A stretch of 64,000 nucleotides of DNA, taken from assembly GCA_036734025.1 (NCBI GenBank), contig DAIMZI010000006.1:1-64000 (forward strand). Direction: 5' to 3'. Origin of the DNA: DAIMZI01 sp036734025. GTDB taxonomy: Bacteria > Pseudomonadota > Alphaproteobacteria > Rhizobiales > Rhodomicrobiaceae. This document shows positions 8,948 to 18,400 of this stretch, one piece after another. Under the pieces are notes generated by a model. The model ran no database searches. It was not told where the DNA came from and saw nothing but the letters and a program-made list of their open reading frames with translations. A program made the position numbers and the translations under genes. Position 1 is the stretch's first letter; each line of letters opens with the position of its first letter.

Positions 8948-9153
8948 GTACCCAGTCTCCCTGTACCTGCTTCATGGCAGCGCATCCTACACGAATGCTT
9001 TTCCCCGTCCAGCCTCGCTGATCCTGACATGCCGGCACATCAACGGGATTCTTCGGCATTGCGTGCCGGCGGCGCGGGGATAGGCGGGACGGCCGCGAGA
9101 TGCGCCATTTTGCCCCAAGCACGCAGGAGCGGACCCGCGTCCTCATACCCTTG

Positions 9154-9181
9154 TTGACAGCCCCTGCTTCATTGCTAGTTT
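9154..9181 (+). promoter_or_regulatory. Candidate sigma-70 promoter of pdxH, predicted leaderless
   Basis: TTGACA (9154-9159), a 16-bp spacer and TAGTTT (9176-9181) precede pdxH. The expected transcription start, about 7 nt after the -10 box, coincides with the A of the pdxH ATG at 9188. No Shine-Dalgarno lies upstream of that ATG. Together this suggests a leaderless mRNA. Confidence 0.5.
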
Positions 9182-9187
9182 CATGCC

Positions 9188-9832
9188 ATGACAATTGACG
9201 ATACCAGCAAGGATGCCAACAGCGATCTGCCTGCCGGGCATGACCCCGAGCGCGCCGCCGATCCGTTTGCCCTGTTTCGCGCTTGGCTCGCCGATGCCGA
9301 AGGATCAGAAGTCAACGACCCCAACGCCATGGCCATCGCCACCGTCGATGCCGATGGCCTGCCCAATGTCCGCATGGTGCTGCTGAAAGGGCTCGATGAG
9401 CGCGGCTTCGTGTTTTACACGAACACCCAGAGCGCCAAGGGCGAAGAGCTGGCGTCCCGGCCGAGGGCTGCTTCGTGCTTTCATTGGAAAAGCCTGCTGC
9501 GCCAGGTGCGCGTGCGCGGGCTCGTCGAACGGGTGAGTGAAGCGGAAGCCGACGCATATTATGCCTCGCGTCCGCGCGGCAGCCGCATCGGCGCCTGGGC
9601 TTCGCTTCAGTCGCGCCCTCTGGAGAGCCGCAAGGTGCTGGAGGACTCGGTGGCGAGACTTGATGCGCAATTTAGCGGGGACGTACCCCGCCCCGCGCAT
9701 TGGTCGGGCTTTCGCATCTGCCCGCTGGAGATCGAGTTCTGGAGCGACCGGCATTTCCGGCTGCATGACCGGTTCGTGTTTCGCCGGGCGCGGCTTGAAG
9801 ACGGTTGGGACAAGTCCCGGCTTTACCCTTGA
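9188..9832 (+). CDS. pdxH: Pyridoxamine/pyridoxine 5'-phosphate oxidase
   Basis: FMN-dependent oxidase making pyridoxal 5'-phosphate. The 214 aa show the PdxH core: AMAIATVDADGLPNVRMVLLKG, FVFYTNTQSAKGEEL for FMN binding, then FHWKSLLRQVRVRG. The C-terminal signature FWSDRHFRLHDRFVFRR and the closing RLYP are typical. The N-terminal region with DPFALFRAWLADA is also standard. It is divergent from fabI across 240 bp and convergent with the DCC-protein gene. Confidence 0.97.
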   Translation: MTIDDTSKDANSDLPAGHDPERAADPFALFRAWLADAEGSEVNDPNAMAIATVDADGLPNVRMVLLKGLDERGFVFYTNTQSAKGEELASRPRAASCFHWKSLLRQVRVRGLVERVSEAEADAYYASRPRGSRIGAWASLQSRPLESRKVLEDSVARLDAQFSGDVPRPAHWSGFRICPLEIEFWSDRHFRLHDRFVFRRARLEDGWDKSRLYP

Positions 9833-9838
9833 GTCGCT

Positions 9839-10258
9839 TCAGATGGGTTTGCGCCCGAGCAAACGTAGCGCCAGATTGCGCCCTGCGCGCAGCGTTGGAT
9901 AAAGCATCCGGGCGCGTCCTTCATCGGCCATGATCCCGGCCACAGCCTTGTTCCACAAATTGGAGCGTGAGGTGAGCAGCGCCATGATGTTGAGCGCGTC
10001 TGCGCCCAGATAGATCCGACCGCCGTGCTGCACCAACATGCCTTTGTTCAGGTCGATGCCGCGCTGGCGCAGTTCCTCACAAAGATCGGGCCGGCCGCGG
10101 GCGTCGATGAGATCAACCTGGCCGGCGCTGTCGCGCAGCCGCATAAGCCGCACATAGGCTGAGCAGAACGGGCACTCGCCGTCATAAACTATCGAGAGCC
10201 GGTCCGCCTGGAGGCTCCCGAGGCTCGCCTGTCTCGCCGCACTTACTGGCTCGGTCAT
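9839..10258 (-). CDS. DCC-family thiol-disulfide oxidoreductase-like protein (DUF393)
   Basis: 139 aa with the defining motif YDGECPFCSAYVRLMR near the N-terminus: a thioredoxin-like CxxC (Cys-Pro-Phe-Cys) preceded by DGE. The rest matches the small DCC fold (LIDARGRPDLCEELRQRG, GRIYLGADALNIMA). ATG 10258 is chosen because it sits 2 bp after the stop of the upstream membrane gene; the longer frame overlaps that gene. It is the last gene of a tight three-gene operon with a HTTM-like membrane protein. DCC proteins commonly neighbour HTTM proteins, suggesting a redox partnership, but the reaction is unknown. Confidence 0.85.
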   Translation of the reverse strand: MTEPVSAARQASLGSLQADRLSIVYDGECPFCSAYVRLMRLRDSAGQVDLIDARGRPDLCEELRQRGIDLNKGMLVQHGGRIYLGADALNIMALLTSRSNLWNKAVAGIMADEGRARMLYPTLRAGRNLALRLLGRKPI

Positions 10259-10260
10259 GT

Positions 10261-11169
10261 TCAAAATACGCTCAGCACCCATGTGCGCCAGGGTATGCCA
10301 TAAATCAGCAGCGCGAAGAATGAGGCAAAGTAGACAATATGAAGGCGCGGCGCCGTCTCCTTGGTCAGCGCGAAGCCGAAAATCGCGAGCAGCCACCCGA
10401 ACCCGCCAACCGGTGCGGCCAGGTAGGTGGTGAAGATGAAGAACAACAAAAGCAGATGTGCTGCCAGATCGGTGATGCGCCGGCGCACGACGAACAGTGC
10501 CCCGATGAGCACCTGCACATAAAGATCATACCAGGTGATCAGCAGTGCCAGCGTGCGCACCCGATCATTTGACGGCATTATGATTTCGTTGCCGACCACC
10601 TCTGCGGTGGGCGCGCGCAGCCGGACAAGTTGCTGTCCTGTCTGCTCGACCACCTCGCGGCTGGTGCCGAGCAGGTCACCAAATCCATAAAAGCGCCTGT
10701 CGGTGAGCATCACCAGCTCGAACATTTCGCCCGACATGTAGGTCGGCGAGAGAAACTTCTGCAGGGCCGCCGCCAGGAAGATGAAGACAAGAAAGAACCT
10801 GGCGTTGAAGAGGATGATCTGCTCGCGCCAGTCGATTTCGCGCACCGCCATGACCGCGGTCATGATCCACATCCAGTAGACAAACAGGTATTTGTGGTTA
10901 TCAGCCGTTTCCCAATTGACCACCAGAGCCGCGCTCGATGCGACCGCAAGCAGCGCCCAGAGTGACACGCTGTACAGGGCGGCGGGAAAGAACAGCACGA
11001 CCAGCAGCGACATGCTGGCGGCCATTTGCATCTGCCAATCGTGAAAACCGAACCGGATGACAAGGAAAAGAGTGGGCAGAGTGACCGCGCGCAAGAGATC
11101 GAGCGCCTCCACTTGGGCAACCACATATTGCAGCCATCCGCGATGGCGAACAACGGCCTGAAGCATCAT
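10261..11169 (-). CDS. Polytopic HTTM-like membrane protein
   Basis: 302 aa with about seven hydrophobic segments, for example LLVVLFFPAALYSVSLWALL, YLFVYWMWIMTAVMAV, FFLVFIFLAAALQKFL and LAAHLLLLFFIFTTYLA. Layout and the FLVFIFLAAALQKFLSPTY segment resemble the HTTM family related to vitamin-K-dependent carboxylase. I do not see the carboxylase catalytic domain. It overlaps the upstream gene by 4 bp and is followed 2 bp later by the DCC gene. The family assignment is inferred from topology and neighbour; it is clearly an integral inner-membrane protein. Confidence 0.75.
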   Translation of the reverse strand: MMLQAVVRHRGWLQYVVAQVEALDLLRAVTLPTLFLVIRFGFHDWQMQMAASMSLLVVLFFPAALYSVSLWALLAVASSAALVVNWETADNHKYLFVYWMWIMTAVMAVREIDWREQIILFNARFFLVFIFLAAALQKFLSPTYMSGEMFELVMLTDRRFYGFGDLLGTSREVVEQTGQQLVRLRAPTAEVVGNEIIMPSNDRVRTLALLITWYDLYVQVLIGALFVVRRRITDLAAHLLLLFFIFTTYLAAPVGGFGWLLAIFGFALTKETAPRLHIVYFASFFALLIYGIPWRTWVLSVF

Positions 11170-11732
11170 TGATCCCCACTTTCGTGGATGGCGACGATCC
11201 CGGCGACGGCGCGCCGCGTTTCAGGATCATAGGCAATCTTCCAGTATTCCAGCCGCAATCGCCAGGTGACATCTTCCACCTTTTCCTCGCGCGGTCCGCC
11301 CGGACGCAACACGTTATAAACGCCAGGGCGCGAAGCCAGCTCGCGGCCCTGCGGATCGAACACGATATGACGCATCTTTTCTTCCGCTCCGACCCAGTTG
11401 TAGGCCTTCACGGCGCGTTCGAACCGCTCGAACTGCGCGCGGGTCGGATAATTGAGGAAGCGTTGCTGCATATCTATCAGTTCTGCGGTGGGCGAGATCA
11501 GCGGATAGCGCGTGCCGTCGGGGGTGACGAGATAAAGTTTGGCGAAGCGCGTGATCGTGTCCGCCGAGGCGAACATGCCCATGCCGCCTCCCTTCCAGAT
11601 CGTCAGGTCGTCGGTCCGCTGGAGCACATGCTGGCGTCCCGCGATCAGCACGGCAACCACTGGCACGATGAGGATGACCGCCCAGCGGCGGGCCAATCCC
11701 CAGTTCATGCGCTTGCGCATTTGTTCCAGCAT
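11166..11732 (-). CDS. Single-TM protein of the HTTM/DCC operon, function unknown
   Basis: 188 aa. One N-terminal helix (about 15-33, WAVILIVPVVAVLIAG) anchors a domain of about 150 residues with WKGGGMGMFASAD, LYLVTPDGTRYPL and MRHIVFDPQGRELASRPGVY. The domain should face the periplasm if the helix is a signal anchor. It is the promoter-proximal gene of the trio and overlaps the HTTM-like gene by 4 bp, so the two are probably translationally coupled. I do not recognise the domain; its constant linkage to the membrane protein is the best clue to its role. Confidence 0.75.
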   Translation of the reverse strand: MLEQMRKRMNWGLARRWAVILIVPVVAVLIAGRQHVLQRTDDLTIWKGGGMGMFASADTITRFAKLYLVTPDGTRYPLISPTAELIDMQQRFLNYPTRAQFERFERAVKAYNWVGAEEKMRHIVFDPQGRELASRPGVYNVLRPGGPREEKVEDVTWRLRLEYWKIAYDPETRRAVAGIVAIHESGDQ

Positions 11733-11860
11733 GGAACAATCCTCAGGTTGAACTATTCATGTTCTGCCAGTCAATTTTATTCAATACAATATCAGCCTGT
11801 ACTTTTGACCAGCTATCACATGCGCTGCCGGCAAAATGCGCAAGAAGCGTTACCCGCGTA

Positions 11861-13216
11861 TCACGCTGCAGGCGCACTCAGATAGGCGGTGGCGATGCTG
11901 AAATAGATGATGACGCCAATGGCATCGGCAATCGAGGTCACCAGCGGCGCGCTGGCCGTGGCCGGATCAAACTTCAGTCGCGTGAGTATAAACGGCAGCG
12001 TCAACCCGATCACCGAGCCGACAATCACGATCAGCATCATGGCCGCTGCAACAACGAGGGCCAGTTCCGTGCCGCCGCGCACCAGCCCGATGCCTGAGAC
12101 CGCCAGCGCCATGCTCAGCCCGAGCAGGCCCGCAACCAGCACCTCGCGCCCCACCAGACGGCCCCAGTCGCCCAGCTTGACATCCCCCGTGGCCAGCCCG
12201 CGCACCATCATCGTGGCGCATTGCGAACCGGCATTGCCGCCCGAACCAAGCAGGAGCGGCAGGAAGAACATCAGCACCACATGCGCGGCAATCGTATCTT
12301 CGAAATAGGCAATACCGGCGCCGGAAAATATGTTGGCCAGCACCAGCAGCACCAGCCAGACAATACGCGCACGGTACAACAGGAAGATGCCGGCATCACG
12401 CACATTCATGTTGATGCCCTGCACGCTGCCGACCTTGTGAAAATCCTCGGTGGCTTCCTGCTGAAGCACATCGAGCGCATCGTCGTGGGTCACTATACCG
12501 ACCATGCGCCCCTCCGCGTCGATGACCGGCAGCGCCAGCAGGTCATAGCGCGCGATCTTGCCAGCGACGCTCTCCTGGTCCTCATCGACGCGCACCGCAA
12601 GCGTATTGGTCTCCATGATCTCCCTGACCAGCTTGCGCGACGGCGCAAGGATCAGGTCCTGCAGGCGCACCGAGCCGATCAGGCGCCGGGCTTCGTCAAT
12701 GACATAGGTGCGGTAGATGGTTTCCTTGTCGGGCGCTTCATGACGCAGCTTCTCGATTGCTGCCGATGCGCTCAGATCGCCCTTTAGGATGGCATAATCC
12801 GACGTCATGATGGCTCCGGCAGTGCCCTCTTCATAGGATGACAGGCGCCGGATATCCTCACGTTCCGCCTGTGCCAGCGCAGGCAGCAAGGCCTCTTGCT
12901 GCTCGTCGGACAATTCGTTGAACAGGTCGGCGCGTTCATCGGCTTCCATCGCCGTGACGATGCGCGCCAGCTTGGTCCTGGTCGCGGCCTGCGCCAGCTC
13001 GACCTGGGTCTCGGGGGCTAGATAGCCGAAGATCTCGGCCTGCTCGGCAGTGCTCAGCAGATCGAGCACGAACCAGCTTTCGGCCGGATCGAGGCTCGCC
13101 AGGAACGCGGCGAGATCCGCCGGGTGCTCTGCCGAAGCAAAGGCGCGGATGGCTTCCAGATCGCCGCGCTCGCCGGTTTCGCGAATGGCGCTCGCCAGAA
13201 TTTCGTAAGACATCAT
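11861..13216 (-). CDS. mgtE: Magnesium transporter MgtE
   Basis: Mg2+ channel/transporter of 451 aa. An N-terminal superhelical regulatory domain (about 1-130) contains the MEADERADLFNEL repeats. A CBS pair follows at about 135-255 (AGAIMTSDYAI, YDLLALPVIDAEGRMVGIVTHDD). The C-terminal five-helix pore domain has the hallmark GSGGNAGSQ and DPATASAPLVTSIAD. Both GTG/ATG codons at 13216 and 13213 are possible; AGGAGG lies 6 bases before the second. A 6-bp hairpin CCGCCG-GGAAA-CGGCGG lies just upstream in the leader. Gating by cytosolic Mg2+ is expected from the family. Confidence 0.96.
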   Translation of the reverse strand: MMSYEILASAIRETGERGDLEAIRAFASAEHPADLAAFLASLDPAESWFVLDLLSTAEQAEIFGYLAPETQVELAQAATRTKLARIVTAMEADERADLFNELSDEQQEALLPALAQAEREDIRRLSSYEEGTAGAIMTSDYAILKGDLSASAAIEKLRHEAPDKETIYRTYVIDEARRLIGSVRLQDLILAPSRKLVREIMETNTLAVRVDEDQESVAGKIARYDLLALPVIDAEGRMVGIVTHDDALDVLQQEATEDFHKVGSVQGINMNVRDAGIFLLYRARIVWLVLLVLANIFSGAGIAYFEDTIAAHVVLMFFLPLLLGSGGNAGSQCATMMVRGLATGDVKLGDWGRLVGREVLVAGLLGLSMALAVSGIGLVRGGTELALVVAAAMMLIVIVGSVIGLTLPFILTRLKFDPATASAPLVTSIADAIGVIIYFSIATAYLSAPAA

Positions 13217-13484
13217 CCGCCTCCTGTCATGGGTCCGCCGGGAAACGGCGGCGAAGGCGGCGGCAATTTGCCGACTAGAGCTTCACGCCGTTATCGCTGT
13301 GGCAGAATGGGTTCGCCAACGGCACGCGACGCGCTGGCGGAAAACGACGCACGACGCGCCGACTGCATACATCCATGATGGCTCACACGCACGGTTCAAC
13401 CGCGCAGCGAGATCAGAACCGATCACCCGCGTGGCAACGGCAATATCTGAAATGCACCGGGCAAATGCAAGAACTCTGCCCGGG

Positions 13485-13676
13485 TTATGATCGGTTGATG
13501 AATGGCTTGTAAGTGAGCGCAAAGGTTGATGCGGGCGCGCGATGTGCGAGAAGCTGAAGGAACTGATCCTGCGGCACATGTTCAAGATCCTGGTGCGCGC
13601 GGCGATCGGCGGGAGGGTGATCGACATAACTTGCCAGGTGTGCTGGACCAATTTCAAAGACTTCGTCTAACTGCAT
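13485..13676 (-). CDS. Small hypothetical protein downstream of ettA
   Basis: 63 aa, starting MQLDEVFEIGPAHLASYVDH. The start ATG at 13676 has AGGAG about 11 bases upstream and lies 31 bp after the ettA stop on the same strand, so it could be translated from the ettA transcript. The composition (acidic N-terminus, many His and Gln) gives no family hint. Codon use is less GC-biased at third positions than its neighbours. It may be a real short gene or a remnant. The remaining 13217-13484 stretch holds nothing I recognise apart from the mgtE leader. Confidence 0.4.
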   Translation of the reverse strand: MQLDEVFEIGPAHLASYVDHPPADRRAHQDLEHVPQDQFLQLLAHRAPASTFALTYKPFINRS

Positions 13677-13707
13677 GCTTCAACGCTCCTGAGGTGGCAT
13701 TGCCCCC

Positions 13708-15366
13708 TCAAGCCCGCGCGAACCGCTTGAACTTGATCCGGTGCGGCTCCACCGCCGCATCGCCCAGACGGCGCCGCTTGTCCTCTTCGTAATCGGCGAA
13801 ATTGCCCTCGAACCACTCCACATGGCTGTCGCCCTCGAACGCCAGCATGTGCGTCGCGATCCGGTCGAGGAAAAAGCGGTCGTGGCTGATCACCATCGCG
13901 CAGCCCGGAAAATCCTCAAGCGCCGCCTCCAGCGCCGACAGCGTCTCGACATCAAGGTCGTTGGTCGGCTCGTCGAGCAGCAGCAGGTTGGCGCCCTCCT
14001 TCAGCATCTTGGCCAGATGCACGCGGTTGCGCTCGCCGCCCGAGAGCTGGCCGACCTTCTTCTGCTGGTCGCCGCCTTTGAAGTTGAACCAGCCGACATA
14101 GGCGCGGCTTTGCACCTCGCGCTTGCCCAGCTCGATGACATCGTTGCCGCCGGAAATCTCCTCCCAGACGGTCTTTTTCGGATCGAGCGCATCACGGCTC
14201 TGATCCACATAGCCCAGCTTGATGGTCTCGCCCAGGCGCAGAGTGCCGGCATCGGGACTGTCCTGGCCGGTGATCATGCGAAACAGCGTCGTCTTGCCCG
14301 CGCCGTTCGGTCCGATCACGCCGACGATGCCGCCCGGCGGCAGCTTGAAGTTCAGTTCCTCGATGAGCAGGTCATCGCCGAACCCCTTGGTCAGACCTTC
14401 GGCGTCGAGCACCATGCTGCCAAGCCGCGGCCCCGGCGGAATGGAAATCTGCGCGCGCCCCACCTGATCGCGCCCTTCCTGCGCGGCCAGGGCTTCATAG
14501 GCCTGAATGCGCGCCTTGGATTTGGCCTGGCGCGCGCGCGGGCTGGCCTGGATCCACTCCAGCTCGCGCGACAGCGTGCGCTTGCGCGCCTCGTCCTCGC
14601 GGCCCTCGACCTCCATGCGCTTGCGCTTCTGCTCCAGCCACGAGGAATAATTGCCCTTGTAGGGAATGCCCTGCCCGCGATCCAGCTCAAGGATCCAGCC
14701 CGTGACATTGTCGAGGAAATAGCGGTCATGGGTGACGAGCACCACTGTGCCCGCATAGTCCTTCAGGAAGCGCTCCAGCCAGGCGACGGTTTCCGCATCC
14801 AGATGGTTGGTCGGCTCGTCCAGCAGGATCATGTCGGGCTTTGACAAAAGCAGCTTGCACAGCGCCACGCGGCGACGCTCGCCGCCCGAAAGCTTGCTGA
14901 CATCGGCCTCGGGCGGCGGACAGCGCAGCGCATCCATGGCCTGTTCCACCTGCGCATCCAGATCCCACAGATCATGCGCATCGATCTCATCCTGGAGCTT
15001 CGCCATCTCATCGGCCGTCTCGTCAGAATAGTTCATCGCCAGTTCGTTATAGCGGTCGAGCTTGGCCTTCTTGTCGGCCACGCCCTCCATGACATTGCCC
15101 ATCACATCCTTGGTCGCGTCGAGGTCCGGCTCCTGTGGCAGGTAGCCGACGCGCACGCCTTCAGCCGCCCAGGCCTCGCCAACGAATTCGATGTCCGTGC
15201 CGGCCATGATGCGCAGCAGGGTAGACTTGCCCGAACCGTTGACGCCGACGACGCCGATCTTGGCGCCGGGCAGGAACGACAGCGAGATGTTCTTCAGGAC
15301 CGTCTTGCCGCCGGGATAGGTCTTGGACAGACCGCTCATGACATAGAGATATTGCTGCGACGCCAT
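13708..15366 (-). CDS. ettA: Energy-dependent translational throttle protein EttA (ABC-F)
   Basis: Soluble tandem ABC ATPase that binds the ribosomal E site and gates translation with the ATP/ADP ratio. At 552 aa it has the EttA length. Both nucleotide-binding domains are complete: Walker A GVNGSGKS and GPNGAGKT, signatures LSGGERRRVAL and LSGGERNRVHL, Walker B ILLDEPTNHLD and LLLDEPTNDLD. The EttA arm region between the first Walker A and its signature is present. The linker between domains contains the charged ASPRARQAKSKARI stretch. There are no membrane segments. The first codons give MASQQYLYVMSGLSKTYPGGK, typical of alphaproteobacteria. Confidence 0.97.
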   Translation of the reverse strand: MASQQYLYVMSGLSKTYPGGKTVLKNISLSFLPGAKIGVVGVNGSGKSTLLRIMAGTDIEFVGEAWAAEGVRVGYLPQEPDLDATKDVMGNVMEGVADKKAKLDRYNELAMNYSDETADEMAKLQDEIDAHDLWDLDAQVEQAMDALRCPPPEADVSKLSGGERRRVALCKLLLSKPDMILLDEPTNHLDAETVAWLERFLKDYAGTVVLVTHDRYFLDNVTGWILELDRGQGIPYKGNYSSWLEQKRKRMEVEGREDEARKRTLSRELEWIQASPRARQAKSKARIQAYEALAAQEGRDQVGRAQISIPPGPRLGSMVLDAEGLTKGFGDDLLIEELNFKLPPGGIVGVIGPNGAGKTTLFRMITGQDSPDAGTLRLGETIKLGYVDQSRDALDPKKTVWEEISGGNDVIELGKREVQSRAYVGWFNFKGGDQQKKVGQLSGGERNRVHLAKMLKEGANLLLLDEPTNDLDVETLSALEAALEDFPGCAMVISHDRFFLDRIATHMLAFEGDSHVEWFEGNFADYEEDKRRRLGDAAVEPHRIKFKRFARA

Positions 15367-15465
15367 AGGCTTGACCGCGCTCCGTAAATTCTGTTCGTGA
15401 TTCTGGTGATCAGGGCTATATCACGCCCGCGCCGCCGCGCGCCAGTCCCCGCGGTTTTCCCGAGC

Positions 15466-18400
15466 CTATTCCGCCGCCAGGCTGGGCAGCACGGACTGGG
15501 CGATCACGGCGCGCAGAGTGGCAGGCTTGACTGGTTTGCGCAACAGCCTGTAGCCGGCGGCTTGCACCTCGTCCTGCACTTCGGGCGAGCGGTCGGCGGT
15601 GACGATGATGCCCGGCACGTTACGCCCCAACGCCCGGCAGATCCGTGCCACCGCATCACAGCCTGTGCCGTTTTCCAGGTGATAGTCGGCAAGAATGACA
15701 TTGGGACTGACGCCGCGCTGCTGGATCGCCTCCAGGGCATCTTCGGCGCTCATGGCGGTGGTGGCGCGGCAGCCCCAGGTGCGCAACAGCACCTCCATGC
15801 CTTCCAGGATCGCGCTTTCATTGTCGATGCACAGCGCCTCCAGACCACGCAGATCGCCTATGAGGCGCGGCAGGGCGGCGCGTGGCTCGGTGAGCGCCAC
15901 AGGTGCAGCAAGGGGCAGCGTGACGGCGAACGTCGAACCCAGACCCAGCGTTGATTCCAGACGGATCGGATGATCGAGAACCCGGCCCATTCGCTCGACA
16001 ATCGAAAGACCGAGCCCCAGTCCGCGTACCGCCCCGACATGTTGGTGCAGCCGGCGGAATTCCTTGAAGATCAGCGTCTGCTGGGCAAGCGGGATGCCGG
16101 GTCCGGTGTCGTGGACCTCGACAGATACGCTGTTGCCGCTGCGCCGGCAGCCCACCAGCACGCGGCCCCGGTCGGTGTATTTGATCGCATTGGAGACCAG
16201 ATTTTGCAGGATGCGGCGCAGCAGGCGCACATCCGAACTGACCCACAGCCGCGAGGGCATGACCTGAAGCCGCAGGCCGCGTTCCTCGGCCAGAGGCTCG
16301 AATTCGACCTTGAGCTGTTGCAGCAGATCATGCAGGCGCACCGGGCCGATGTCGGGACGCAGCGCCCCGGTGTCCAGCCGCGACATGTCGAGCAGCGTGT
16401 TGAGAATATCCTCGACCGCGGTCAGCGCCACATCGATGTTGCGCGCCAGACGGCCTGGCTCGCCTTGTGCGCCGCGTTCGACCAGGCTGGTGGTGTATAA
16501 CCGGGCAGCGTTCAATGGTTGCAGGATGTCGTGGCTGGCAGCGGCCAGAAAGCGGGTCTTGTCCAGATTGGCTTCATCGGCGCGAGCCTTGGCCTGCTGG
16601 AGCGCCTCGTTGAGCTTGGTCAGTTCCGCGGTTCGCTCCTTGACGCGGCGCTCAAGCGTCGATTTCGACCGCGCCAGCGCCTCTGCGGCGGCAACACGGT
16701 CGGTGATATCGGTGATCGATGTCACGATGCCGCCCTGGGGCATGGCATTGGTGCGGATCTCGACGACGCGCTGCTCGCGGGGCAGACGCTCCTGGAAGGT
16801 CTCCATGGTCACGACGAATTTGCGCAGCCGGTCGGCGACCATGTGCTCGACCTCGACCGGCGAAAGACCGCTGGCGCTGGCGCTGGCGCGCACGATCTGA
16901 TCGAGCGGCACGCCGATACGGCCCAGATCGGGGGGCAGTTGCAGTATGTCGCGGAAATGCCGGTTCCAGCAGATCAGCCGCATGTCCTTGTCGAACACCG
17001 CGATGCCCTGGCGCACCTGGTCGAGCGCCTGCTGAAGCAGGTCGCGGTTATACTGGATCGCCTCTGAAGCATCATCGAGAAGCTTGAGCGCCGATTTGCT
17101 GCTGACGTCGTGACGGCGCAGCGCCAGCGACAGCACGAGGCGCGAGGACGCCGCGCCGATGGCGCTGGCGAGCAGCCGCTCGGTGAAGCGCAGCCAGTGC
17201 ACGTCCGCCGTGGTCCTCGGCCTCAGCACCACCCCGCGCTGCTCGGCATATTCGGCAAATGACCGCGCGGTGCGCTCCTCGCCCAGATAGCGCGATACGA
17301 TCTGCTGAAGCTCGGCGACATCCACCACCTCGCGCACCACCCGCAGGCCCGGCGCCGGCAGTCCGCGGCGTTCTTCGATGAAGGTGTTGGCCTGCAAACG
17401 CTCGATCGGCTCGGGCGCGCGCAGCAGCGACACCGTCACATAGGCGAAGATGTTGCACACCAGGCTCCAGAAGACGCCGTGAGTAAGCGGCTCGAAGCTC
17501 ATGTTGAACAGCATCTGGGGCTTCAGCAGCGCCACGCCGAACGGGCCGTTGGTGACGATGTCGTGGCTGATCACGCCCGACTTGGCAAGAAAAGGCAGCA
17601 ACAGCGTGTAGCCCCACACCGCAAAGCCCGCGAGGATGCCCGCCATGGCGCCGCGTGCCGTCGCCCGGCGCCACACGAGGCCACCGAAGAACGCCGGCGC
17701 CAGTTGCGAAATCGCGGAAAACGACAGAAGGCCGATCGCGACCAGTGCCGAGGAGCCCTCGATGGTGCGGTAGAACAGATAGGTCAGCAGCATGACGCCG
17801 GCGATCACCGCGCGCCTTATGTTGAGGAGGAACTTGCTCATGTCCTCGCTGTCGAGCGACACACCGCGCCGGCGCTCAAGCAGCAGCGGCACGGCAAGAT
17901 TGTTCGACACCATGATCGACAGCGCCACGGAGGCGACAATGACCATCGCGGTCGCCGCCGACAGACCGCCGAGAAAGGCGATGAGACTTATGGTGTAGGC
18001 GCCATCCGACAGTGGCAGCAACAGCAAGAACATGTCCGCAGCAGGCCCATGAGAGCCGAATGTCAGCAGCCCGGCTATAGCCACCGGCACGACGAAGAGA
18101 TTGATAAGGATCAGATAGAGCGGGAACAGCCAGCGCGCGCGCCTGACCTCGGCAGGATCGTTGTTCTCCACCACCATCACGTGAAACTGGCGCGGCAGGA
18201 GAATGATGCACATCGCGCTGAGCAAGGTGATGGTGATCCAGGTGCCGCCGCTGAAGCCACGGCTGAACAGCTCGCTGATATGCGGATCGGCGCTGGCGCG
18301 CTCCAGCAACGGGCCGATACCACCGAACATGACGAAGGTGACATAGCAGCCGACAATCAGGAAGGCGGCCAGCTTGACGACCGACTCCATGGCTATCGCC

